DNA of 64,000 bases from Dactylorhiza incarnata (lineage: Eukaryota > Streptophyta > Magnoliopsida > Asparagales > Orchidaceae): positions 558,001 to 622,000 of the forward strand of contig JAWHQI010000524.1 in assembly GCA_033032865.1 (NCBI GenBank). Reading direction: 5' to 3'. The translations under genes were made by a program, and so were the position numbers. Under the pieces are notes generated by a model that was not told the DNA's origin, made no database searches, and was given only the letters and a program-made list of their open reading frames with translations. Position 1 is the stretch's first letter; every line of letters starts with the position of its first letter. This document shows positions 12,514 through 22,612 of the stretch, one piece after another.

Positions 12514-13588
12514 ACTCAGATCGACATATCTGACGGCTCAGTATTTTTAGTAAACTAAACTATGCACAGCAAAATATGTGACAGAAATATATATATCATA
12601 ACATTTAATATAAAGATCTTGCACAGATCTTGAAGCAGAACGGACGTCATTCGCTTATCTTCTTCCTCTAGCCGAAGGCCAGGATTAACCGCACTTGGAG
12701 CTCCTTCATCCTTGTTTTACCGGCCACCTAAGCGCCGCCCCGGCCGGCCAATGCCACCACCACCTTTGTTGAGGTGGTGGCCGGCGATTTGCTGTGGTTG
12801 GCCGACCGGAGGTGGCCGGAACAGGGGTATGGAGGCGAGATTAAAGCTCCAAAAATGGAGCTCTTGGACTACCCGATTAGGGACCAATTGGCCCCAATCC
12901 TTGCAGGCAACCTAATGGGATCTATCCACAGAGAGAGAGGAGAAGAACCAGACCTGTGTGGAGCCTTGAAGCTTGCCGATTGGGTGGTCCTCCATGGCCG
13001 GCCTCAAGCTTTTGGGTGCCATGTCAACTCCTGTCTTGGGGGCTCGAATTCTTCAGGTAAGGTGGGTAAACTCCTCCTCTCCATCCACTGAAGGAGTTAT
13101 ATGGGTTAATTGGGGAGGGGGAAGTGTGTAACTCCTAATTTACATGAATGGCCATTAATGGCCATTTTCGGCCAAGTGAAAACTCCTCAAATTCCCCCCT
13201 CGATGTGGCCGGGAATGGCCATTAAACTCCTCCAAATTGATTGGGGAAACTGAATAGATACATTAGAGGAGGAAATGGTGGCTATTGATCTCCCTAAGCC
13301 ATGAATGCCATTAATCCCTCTCTTTCTCTCTCCTCCATTCTTGGAGAAAATGAGATTACTCTCTCCTAATCACCATTTATAGAGATTGAGTAATAACTTC
13401 TGGTATTCATCAGTCTCTTAAGCTAATGGGCTACTCCAATTAGGCCTAGCCCAAGTGGATTGGGCTTGATTAAGTCAAATAGGTCATTTTGACCCAAATT
13501 TAGTGTGGAGTTGACTTTGGTCAATTTGACTATTTAGGTTGGCCTCAATGGGTCCTTGGTGCTCTAAGGGGACCCCTAAAGGGTTAGG

Positions 13589-14493
13589 TGTAACACCCAC
13601 CCTGTTACATAGCATATAACAGTAGTTCCGGCCGGGACCCCACGCCATATGAAACGAACAGAAGAGCGCGTTACGAGAATTAGTGTCTAAACAGTTAAAA
13701 CTATAACTATCTCAGCATCAGAGTCGCATAACGGAAGCATATTTATTTTTATTTAAAACCAGTTCATAACAAGTCCACTTTACAACGAGGAATGAAATAC
13801 AACAAGAGTTATTTACATTGGTTGTTTACATCATCTAAGTGGCTTCCAAACATCGGCACGCAGGCCGGCCACACATGAACAAAAGTAAACAAAAGCTTTG
13901 GCCTTCAAGGGCCAGCACAGCACAGCAGTAGGGGATTCAACCTGCTATCTCCCGCTAGACTCACCGGGACCTGTATAAGCAAATCCACCAATGGAGGCAA
14001 GCCAAGCCACCCGCTTCGTGCTCTCAAGGCACACTTTGGCATACTCCCTGAGTTACGCCCTTACGCTAAGTCCTATTTCAACTTAGACAAGCAAATTGAG
14101 CTAGCCCGTAAACGAAGTTACGACACTCTTCCATAGCCCGGTGCAACGAGGGGCGACCTCTTCACCACCACTATAGGGGGTTTGGTTCAGCTAGGCCCGT
14201 GCTCAATCATCGCGATATATGCGATACGAGTAAGCTTCGCCCAATACCCATCTCTTAAAGCTGGGTTTTGCAAGTTCCACAGCTTTTCCTGCTACGCAAC
14301 CACTCTCCAGGAATTTAGGTAGCACGGAAACACACAATCTGTGTGTTGGGCGCTACCGCTGGCGCTAGCGCTAGCGCCCAGCGCTAGCAACAGTACTCAG
14401 TTCTGCCTGGCACTGGTAACAGAACTCAACCCTGCTACCTCTGGGAATACACCTCTAGACATCAACACTGGTAGCTCACCTGGAGCTACCGCC
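13589..14493 (-). repeat. Left inverted arm (LTR 3' part, reversed)
   Basis: Reverse complement of 16074-16978, highly similar throughout. It begins at the LTR's U5 terminus and ends at GGAGCTACCGCC, where integrase sequence starts. Confidence 0.85.
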
Positions 14494-15096
14494 CTCTATG
14501 GTAGAGCTTGCCGCACTCCCTTATCTTGGGCGGAGACAGGTGAAACAAAGTTGTTTAAGCGAAAGGAAGTCGAAGAGGCAAATGTGGCTATTCAAACAAT
14601 CCGTGAGAGATTGTTAATTGCGCAAGATAGGCAGGCGAAATACTACAATATCAAGCACAGAAACGTCGAGTTCGCCGTGGGCGACTGGGTTTATCTTAAG
14701 ATCAAACCTTTCAAGGGTGTGTCCCGGATTCGGCGCTTGAAAAAGCTGAGTCCAATATACCTTGGACCGTTTGAGATACTGGAACGTGTTGGCGAAGCTG
14801 CCTATCGACTCGTTCTTTCAACTGAGTTGAGTAGTCTGCACGATGTGTTCCACATATCAGTATTGCGGAAAGCTGTACCAGAGCCTAGCCAATTGCTTGT
14901 GGCTAGTCAGGTGCTAGTCGATGATGGGTTGAAGGAAAAGGTCATACCTATTAGCATCGAAGACACTAAGATCAAACCGCTACGGAATAAATTGATCAAG
15001 ATGGTCAAAATCCGCTGGAACAACTGCGGTCGTGAGGAACTTACATGGGAGCGTGAGCAAACTATGCGTGAGGAGTTCCCCGAGTTGTTCCTTTAA
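14341..15096 (+). pseudogene. Chromovirus integrase C-terminus plus chromodomain, fused to inverted LTR sequence
   Basis: 251 codons. Residues 1-50 are read from inverted LTR and are not genuine. From residue 51 (14491) the protein is typical gypsy pol: ALYGRACRTPLSW, a Glu/Lys-rich helix, the GPF module (LGPFEILERVG, about residues 140-150), HDVFHISVLRK, and a C-terminal chromodomain-like segment (VKIRWNNCGREELTWE, from about residue 222). The catalytic D, D, E residues lie upstream in intact elements and are absent. The reading frame has no stop across the real part, so the sequence is fairly young. The junction has a few bases of shared sequence. Confidence 0.8.
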
Positions 15097-15160
15097 GGTA
15101 CAAATTGTATTTTGTATCGTTTTGATTATTTGCATTGTTAGAATTTCGGGACAAAATTCA

Positions 15161-15177
15161 TTTAAGGGGGGAAGAAT
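15161..15177 (+). other. Polypurine tract before the 3' LTR
   Basis: TTTAAGGGGGGAAGAAT lies immediately upstream of TGTAAGACCC, preceded by TTTCGGGACAAAATTC. This is the standard chromovirus 3' junction. Confidence 0.8.
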
Positions 15178-15238
15178 TGTAAGACCCCAAATGGCATGTG
15201 CACCCAAAATACCAAAAATGAGCATGAGCTGAAATCAG

Positions 15239-15466
15239 GGAGCTAGCGCCAGGCGCTAGCGATAGCGCCGGCGGTAGCGTTCCGAGAACTCCCGAGAAAT
15301 GGTCCCGAGAAATCCCGAGAAATGGTTCCGAGAACTCCCGAGAAATGGAGCAGGCTGAAACAGATGAGCTAACGCCAGGCGCTAGCGATAGCGCCGGCGG
15401 TAGCGTCTCTTAGCGGTACCGACTCAGGCTAGCGGCAGGCGCTAGCCACTAGTGCCGGCGGTAGCG
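15239..15466. repeat. GCTAGCGCC palindromic repeats in the LTR
   Basis: Three blocks of a ~37-bp unit (GCGCTAGC, GATAGCGCCGGCGGTAGCG) are separated by CCCGAGAAATGG units. Related blocks occur at 16047-16215 and, inverted, at 14346-14395. Confidence 0.7.
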
Positions 15467-16073
15467 AGAAAATAATATATTCTCCAAAATCTGACTCTTT
15501 TCCCATTTCTCTGCCTTTTCCTGATCGGAGAGCTGAGAGGAGAGCTGAGGGCAGAGGTTTGGGAGCAAGGAGGGAGATCCGTTGGAGTTGAGCTTTCGTC
15601 GTGCCAGGAGGGAGTTGTGAAGAAGCGTCTGCGTGTGTGTGCCACCGCGGATTCCAGCCATCCACCTCTCAATTCTATGGCACCGAAACGGCCTACAAGG
15701 GTAACGAATCTCCTCCCTAATCCTTGGACATGTACGTCCTTTGATTTGCATGTATTTCGGGAGACTTCTACTAATTAGTGGATTGGATCTTCCGGTGGGA
15801 TGAAGGTATTCCCCCACAAATTGCATATAGAGCCTGGAACGGTAGTACGGGCATAGGCATGCTGTGTGAAACCCATATGGACAGATCGAGCCGGATTGGT
15901 GATGATTAGTGCGTGTAAAGTGCCGGAAATAATTCCGTGTATGTGCTGTGATTCGGGTCATGTGACTGCTGTTGTACAAAAAATAGGACCTGGAGGTGTT
16001 TCCCCAGGCTGTACCCGAAATTTGGTGGCAGAACTGAGTTCTGTCACTAGCGCCGGGCGCTAGCGTTAGCGTC

Positions 16074-16978
16074 GGCGGTAGCTCCAGGTGAGCTACCAGT
16101 GTTGATGTCTAGAGGTGTATTCCCAGAGGTAGCAGGGTTGAGTTCTGTTACCAGTGCCGGGCAGAACTGAGTTTTGTTGCTAGCGCTGGGCGCTAGTGCT
16201 AGCGCCAGCGGTAGCGCCCATCACACAGATTGTGTGTTTCCGTGCTACCTAAATTCCTGGAGAGTGGTTGCGTAGCAGGAAAAGTTGTGGAACTTGCAAA
16301 ACCCAGCTTTAAGAGATGGGTATTGGGCGAAGCTTACTCGTATCGCATATATCGCGATGATTGAGCACGGGCCTAGCTGAACCAAACCCCCTATAGTGGT
16401 GGTGAAGAGGTCGCCCCTCGTTGCACCGGGCTATGGAAGAGTGTCGTAACTTCGTTTACGGGCTAGCTCAATTTGCTTGTCTAAGTTGAAATAGGACTTA
16501 GCGTAAGGGCGTAACTCAGGGAGTATGCCAAAGTGTGCCTTGAGAGCACGAAGTGGGTGGCTTGGCTTGCCTCCGTTGGTGGATTTGCTTATACAGGTCC
16601 CGGTGAGTCTAGCGGGAGATAGCGGGCTGAAGCCCCTGCTGCTGTGTTGTGCTGGCCCTTGAAGGCCAACGCTTTTGTTTACTTTTGTTCATGTGTGGCC
16701 GGCCTGCGTGCCGATGTTTGGAAGCCACTTAGATGATGTAAACAACCAATGTAAATAACGCTTGTTGTATTTCATTCCTCGTTGTAAAGTGGACTTGTTA
16801 TGAACTGGTTTTAAATAAAAATAAATATGCTTCCGTTATGCGACTCTGATGCTGAGATAGTTATAGTTTTAACTGTTTAGACACTAATTCTCGTAACGCG
16901 CTCTTATGTTCGTTTCATATGGCGTGGGGTCCTAGCCGGACCTACTGTTATATGCTATGTAACAGGGAGGGTGTTACA
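16074..16978 (+). repeat. Right inverted arm (3' half of the LTR)
   Basis: Partner of 13589-14493, equal in length at 905 bp. It is the normal-orientation LTR end. Confidence 0.85.
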
Positions 16979-17187
16979 TTAGGTATGCTATGGTGGTGTC
17001 AAAGGGTCAAGGTGAGGCCCTTAAGATCAACCCTATGCTTGTTAACTGGAAATTGCTATTTGCAGACCACTGTGGTTTTCCTCCTTCTTGCCTAAGTTCA
17101 CATAGTCTTTTGTGCTTCCTAGGGATTTGCCATGACCTAGTCATGACAAAATCACTCTAGGGGTCTTGTTGTTTGGGGGTTGTTACA

Positions 17188-18410
17188 TAAGGTGCAAACT
17201 GGTAAAATAATTGTATGTGATTATCGTGGCGGGTCAGTCATGCCCAAGGACCGTTCGTACAGGAATGTGAAGGTTGACGACTCACGAGGCACTAGGGAGT
17301 GTGTGAACCCCGGGAGGTCATTTATTATTTCCCCGGAAGGTCTCTCCGCTGGATAGCCGAATTTTGGAATCGCCGGATGTCGCTCACATCCAAGAGTACA
17401 CGGAGTTGTACGTTGGGGCCTGGGTAGTGTTGTGCGTCCACACCCAGAAGTGGCAGGACCGGCCACTGTCACCGACGTCCACATCGGTGAGGCCCGCAGG
17501 GGTCGCTACCCTGCTGGAAGAAAAGCGGTCAGACTATGTCGATGTAGGGATATGTGATTGAGTCGTGAGTACTCGTTATGCATGGCTTGCATATGCATCA
17601 TTTGCATCAAAACATACATATCTGCATATACCATTAACATATAACCTTCGTATGGGAGTTGGTTATATGTTCATGGATTTTTCACTGCTTATTTGCAATT
17701 TTTACATGTACCATAAACATATAACCTCCGTATGGGAGTTGGTTATATGTTCATGGATTTGCACTGCTTACTTGCATTTCTTATTATCTGTGCTATTAAC
17801 ATATAACCTTCGTATTGGAGTTGGTTATATGTTCATGGATTTACACTGCTTACTTGCATTTCTTGTTATCTGTACGATTAACATATAATCTTCGTATGAG
17901 AGTTGGTTATATGTTCATGGATTTACACTGCTTACTTGCATTTCTTGTTATCTGTTCCACTAACATATAATCTTCGTATGAGAGTCGGTTATATGTTAAT
18001 GAGTTTTTACTATGTACCTTTAGGACACAACACATAAATTTCTGCGTTTCGAATGTGCAAAACATTGGGGTATTCAATTACACTAGAATTATTTACTCAG
18101 AATCACTAACGAAGCTGGCAATTCATCTAGCGAACAATTTGCCGCACAAAATATTCTCACGAACAATATATATCCAAGTCACAGCAGACTAAGCCTGACT
18201 ACGGTAAAGTTATCCTCTGTTTCGCTTAAGCTACTTATTACAGTACACGGCAGGAGCCATCAACACAACTCATTTAGGTAAAACCAAACCTATAGACCCT
18301 TAAATTTTGGGATCGTTCGACACCTATAGTAGTCTATAGTAGGTCCTGTTTTGAGTCTCCATGACCCACTCGTATTTTCGGGGACGAAAATCTTCTTTGT
18401 TTTATTGGTT
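17188..18410 (+). other. Right internal part of the outer chromovirus, ending in its 3' LTR junction
   Basis: No coding sequence is recognised. 17227-17335 repeats the segment at 4430-4526. A tandem array occupies 17636-18003. The end reads TATTTTCGGGGACGAAAAT followed by a T-rich stretch and the LTR start at 18411. A clean polypurine tract is missing, so it has probably decayed. Short ORFs (for example 17565-17888) derive from the array. Confidence 0.5.
17636..18003. repeat. ~81-bp tandem array with a hairpin in each unit
   Basis: About 4.5 units start near 17636, 17717, 17798, 17879 and 17961. Each carries ACATATAACC and, 14-15 bases on, GGTTATATGT, an inverted repeat able to form a stem. 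The rest is ATGGATTT..CACTGCTTACTTGCATTTCTT. Confidence 0.8.
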
Positions 18411-18559
18411 TGTAACATCCCAACTCTAAAATAGGCTCTAGTCGGTTCAGTTGAACCCATGGAGGAACTTAGGTCAGGTCATGCAGAACCAAGACCCGAC
18501 CTTCACCACATAGTGGTGGTCATTTAGAGAAATAACTGTTTTATGTAGCATCGTGCTTC

Positions 18560-20570
18560 GCCACAACGTCAAAGTTGTTTATCGAGCATACGTGCTCTGA
18601 ATCGACTTATGTCAGATGCATTAGACTCGTATGGTCGATACGAATGCAACAGAATTCGTTTCGTTTCAACTCGAGGTCATTTGGTGAAAGTGACCGTTTT
18701 GAGTACCGTAGTGCGTCACGGCGACGCAGTTTTAGAATATGGAGCATACGTGCTCCGAATCGACTTTCGTCAGTTGCATTAGACTCGTATGGTCGATACG
18801 AGTGCAACGGATTTTGTTTTGTTCCAATCCGAGGTCATTTGGTGAAAGTGACCGTTTTGAGTACCGTAACGCATCACAACGATGCAGTTTTAGAATATGG
18901 AGCATACGTGCTCAGAATCGATTTCTGTCAGTTGTGTTAGACTCGTATGGTCAATACGAGTGCAACGGAACTCATTCCGTTTCGATCCAAGGTCATATGT
19001 AGAATATGACTATTTTGAGTATCATAACGCATCACGACGACGCAGTTTTAGAATATGGAGCATACGTGCTCCGAATCGATTTACGTCAGTTGCGTTAGAC
19101 TCGTATGGTCAATACGAGTGCAACGGAACTCGTTCCTTTTCGATCCAAGGTCATATGCAGAATATGGTTATTTTGAGTATCGTAGCACATCACGACGACG
19201 CAGTTTTAGAATATGGAGCATACGTGCTCTGAATCGACTTCCATCAGTTGCATTAGACTCGTATGGTCGATACGAGTGCAATGGAATTCGTTTTGTTTCA
19301 ATTCGAGGTCATTTGGTGAAAGTGACCATTTTGAGTACCGTAGCGCGTCACGACGACGTAGTTTTAAAATATGGAGCATACGTGCTCCGAATCGACTTCC
19401 GTCAGTTGCATTAGACTTGTATGGTCGATACGAGTGCAATGGAATTCGTTTCATTTCAATTCGAGGTCATTTGGTGAAAGTGTCCGTTTTGAGTATCGTA
19501 GCGCGTCACGACGACACAGTTTTAGAATATAGAGCATACGTGCTCCGAATCGACTTCCGTCAGTTGCGTTAGACTCGTATGGTCGATACGAGTGCAACGG
19601 AATTCGTTTCGTTCCAATCCGAGGTCATTTGGTGAAAGTGACCGTTTTGAGTACCGTAGCGCATCACGACGACGTAGTTTTAGAATATGGAGCATACGTG
19701 CTCCGAATCGATTTCCGTCAGTTGCGTTAGACTCGTATGATCAATATGAGTTCAACGGAACTCGTTCCGTTTCGATCCAAGGTCATATGTAGAATATGAC
19801 TATTTTGAGTATCGTAACGCATCACGACGACACAGTTTTAGAATGTGGAGCATACGTGCTCCGAATCAATTTATGTCAGTTGTGTTAGACTCGTATGGTC
19901 AATACGAGTGCAACGGAACTCGTTCCATTTCGATCCAAGGTCATATGTAGAATATGACTATTTTGAGTATCGTAGCACATCACGACGACGCAGTTTTAGA
20001 ATATGGAGCATACGTGCTCCGAATTGACTTCCGTCAGTTACATTAGACTCATATGGTCGATACAAGTGCAACGGAATTCGTTTCGTTTCAATTCGAGGTC
20101 ATTTGGTGAAAGTGACCGTTTTGAGTACCGTAGCGCGTCACGGCGATGCAGTTTTAGAATATGGAGCATACATGCTCCGAATCGACTTCCATAAGTTGCA
20201 TTGGACTTGTATAGTCAATATGAGTGCAACAGAATTCATTTCGTTCCGATCTGAGGTCGTTTGGAGAAAATGACTATTTTGAGTATCGTAGTGCGTCACA
20301 ACAAAGTCGTTGGGGGTACAGTGACCATACGTTCTCCAAATTGACTTCTGTCGGTTGTGTTAGACTCGTATGGTCGATACAAGTGCAACAAGACTCGTTT
20401 TGTTGCAATCCGAGGTCGTATGGAGAAAACGACTATTTTGAGTAATATCGAGCGCCGCAACAACGTCATTTTAGAATATTGAGCAAACGAACTCCGAATT
20501 GAACTATGTCAGTTGCACTAGACTCGTAAAGCCGATACGAGCGCAACAAAATTCGTTTCGCACGATTCCG
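18560..20570. repeat. 158-bp satellite-like tandem array
   Basis: About 13 units with a regular 158-bp spacing of GAGCATACGTGCTC (18740, 18898, 19056, 19214, 19372, 19530, 19688, 19846, 20004, 20162, with more diverged units at both ends). Each unit also holds ACTCGTAT, 5 bases, ATACGAGT, an inverted repeat. Two subtypes alternate: GAGGTCATTTGGTGAAAGTGACC and AAGGTCATATGTAGAATATGAC. ORFs of ~60-120 codons in this stretch are repeat artefacts. Confidence 0.9.
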
Positions 20571-22612
20571 GCATCCTTTAGTCAAGTAAATAAAAATAAA
20601 CGTTCGTAAAATTATAAGAATCTCGAGATACGTAAACGCTTCATTTCAACTCCGTCACGTCAATAATGACCTGACACTCGATGACTTGGACCCATATTGA
20701 CCTTGACCCATAAAGGGGGGACCCAATTGTAGTTGACCTTGGTCAACCCTCCTCAAAAGAGCGGTTTTTATAATCTTTAAGCCCATTCCACCCGAGCCCC
20801 AACCAACCAAACCCATCCTTCCCCTATGGGATGATAAGCGCTAAGCCTACCTAAGAAGTGGACTTGGATATTTATTTAGGTTTGGACCAAGGCTAGCTCC
20901 AAGCCTAGACAAAACCAAACCTAAACCTAGAGAGTGGGAGGAGATATTTTGCTCAGCCTAACCTTATGCCCATACAAATACACCCCCTCCAACTGATGGC
21001 AGCCAGTTGTCTCCCCCACCCAACCATGGTAACTTGGTTTTACTCAGGTAAGAGAGAGAGAGAAGGGAGAGAGATGGAGGGGAGGGGTCTCGGCCTTCCT
21101 ATAAAACAGGCCCCAGCCTTGCTTCAAAGGGACACCTCCTCCAGAGTTCCTCCCCGAAGGTTTTCAAAACCAGCCCAGCCACCCTACTTACCTGCCGGAG
21201 CCGGAGAAGATGAGCCCGAGCCACCTCGGCCACCCCGCCACCCCGCCACCTTCCCTCCTCAACCCAGCATGGAGGACTCCCGAGCCCTGCCAGGCTCTCA
21301 AGGGACCCCTACCTCGCCGGAGAAGAGTCGACGCCCCCCCCCTCGGGAAGCCTCAGGCGAGGGCACCCCTAGGGAAAAGCTGCTCCGGCGGGTCCAAGGG
21401 CCGAGCCCTCTTCGATCCACCGTCCGGCAGCCGGTGGTGGCGCCAGGCCACCGGATCACCGTCGGGAGGTGCGCCTGCCTCCGGCAAACCAGCCGGAGGC
21501 GGTGGCACGCCGGTCCGACGGTCGGCCGGCGGTGGCGAGAGCTCGTAAGCTCTCAGCCACCGCAAGGTGCAGATGCCGTTGGATCTTAATGCAAAGATCC
21601 AACGACATCATTATTCTGGGCCATGATTGGCCGCTACATAGCGGATCCGTGCCAGATCCGCTGTGGGAACATTGTCCCCTTCCCTATGCGCCATCTCAGC
21701 CGACTGATTACTTCAAGATCCGTGCCAGCTGATTTATTCTAGAAATTTTTGTTTGGGATTTTTCTGAGGGTGATGGTTAGCCCAAAATGGAAAACTTTGA
21801 ATATCAAAGTTACAGATCTAATCATGATTTATCATCAGTAAAAATTTGAGATTTCGCAGAAATGATTTAGCATTTTTAATAATTAAAAAGGTGCCAAAAT
21901 ACTCTAGTTTGAATTATCAGAGGGCCTTAACACTAATGGAAAATTCTGAAAATTTTTGGGAAGCTTCCTAATATTGATTTACACCTACTAAAATTATTTA
22001 AGCATTTTTGGAAGAGATTTACTATTTTTAGAAACCTCTGTTTTTAATTATTTAAGAAATAGTCACTCTACCAAAATCCCCCCAAAAATTATGGGAAGCT
22101 TTGGGGGTTGAAACACACCATCTGAAAAGGTTTGGGGATTTTTAAGAACATCTCTTGCTATGTTTGGGAATTCATTTATCGGTTATTGGAGCTTAAATAA
22201 ATTAGCAAATGTTATTCATACCTCAAGAGGCCTGGGAAAATTTATGATAGTTCGTTATGAATGTTATCAGCCCGAAATAAAAGTGGGATGATTTTCAGAT
22301 ATGGGCTTCTATTCTAATGATCTTAAAATGGAATAATAACTCAACGGGTTGCGATTAGAATAATGCTCGGACATTGGGAATCGCCTCTTCTGAGGTTGTA
22401 AGAAACTCATAATATCGTTCCTCAAGTCCGCTTAAGTCATGTTTAAAGGTTGCAATTTAAAACCCAAGGTTGGACTATAACAAAAGGCATAATTTGGAAG
22501 AAGCTCCTATGAACGGAGATAGAACAGAATTTTCCTCCTATGAACGGAGATGGAACTGAAGCCTTCTGATTATGGAGTGATTAGACTACTAACCTATTTA
22601 TTTGTTTATTTC
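20571..22612 (+). other. LTR segment with a GC-rich transcribed-leader-like block
   Basis: 20571-20960 is unremarkable. About 21060-21600 is GC-rich and CCGG-rich with a TATA box just upstream, which looks like an R/U5 leader. The ORF 20966-21589 (207 codons, Pro/Arg-rich) has no recognisable domain and is probably non-coding. 21730-22612 is AT-rich with nothing recognised except two copies of CTCCTATGAACGGAGAT (22505-22550). Confidence 0.4.
21100..21107 (+). promoter_or_regulatory. Candidate LTR TATA box
   Basis: TATAAAAC follows (GA)n-rich DNA and precedes a GC-rich leader (GGCCCCAGCC). It is the better of two TATA candidates for this LTR. Confidence 0.4.

Larger units (their letters stand above)
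13589..16978 (+). mobile_element. Chromovirus derivative with two inverted U5 termini
   Basis: Seen: the insert begins TGTAACACCC and ends GGGTGTTACA, flanked by TTAGG on both sides (13584-13588 and 16979-16983). The empty site exists in the other LTR at about 7653. The left 905 bp (13589-14493) is the reverse complement of the right 905 bp (16074-16978). Between them lie an integrase C-terminal/chromodomain segment, a polypurine tract and a full 3' LTR (15178-16978). There is no 5' LTR in normal orientation, primer site, gag, protease or reverse transcriptase. Inference: a rearranged cDNA with U5 ends on both sides was integrated by an integrase in trans. Confidence 0.8.
15178..16978 (+). 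repeat. 3' LTR (1801 bp) of the chromovirus derivative
   Basis: Starts TGTAAGACCCC and ends GGGTGTTACA. It contains palindromic GCTAGCGCC-type repeats at 15239-15466 and 16047-16215, and CCCGAGAAATGG repeats at 15290-15350. An AT-rich TATA-like stretch at 15470-15480 may be the promoter. Confidence 0.8.
4527..17187 (-). mobile_element. Minus-strand LTR retrotransposon (chromovirus-like, degenerate), itself carrying an insertion
   Basis: Two ~3.3-kb direct repeats (4527-7862 and 10439-17187 after removing the insert) flank 2.6 kb of internal DNA. On the minus strand the LTRs begin TGTAACATCCCCC or TGTAACAACCCCC. Upstream of the 3' LTR is TTTCGAGGACGAAAAT and an integrase C-terminal remnant (7953-8204), the usual chromovirus order. 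No matching 5-bp target duplication was found at the outer edges (TTATA against TAAGG), and no clear primer site after the 5' LTR. The element is therefore old or rearranged. Confidence 0.6.
10439..17187 (-). repeat. 5' LTR of the minus-strand element, split by a chromovirus derivative
   Basis: 10439-13588 plus 16984-17187 align with 4527-7862. Removing 13589-16978 and one TTAGG restores continuity. Numerous substitutions and small indels separate the two LTRs, suggesting a moderately old insertion. Confidence 0.7.

Noticed and set aside
18575..20445. Overlapping plus-strand ORFs of 60-121 codons with repeating WSIRVQRNSF/EHTCSES phrases
   Set aside because: They follow the 158-bp array exactly and shift frame from unit to unit. 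No start context, splice signals or known domain.
20966..21589. 207-codon Pro/Arg-rich ORF
   Set aside because: GC-rich LTR leader with three overlapping frames open; no domain, and an expected property of CCGG-rich DNA.
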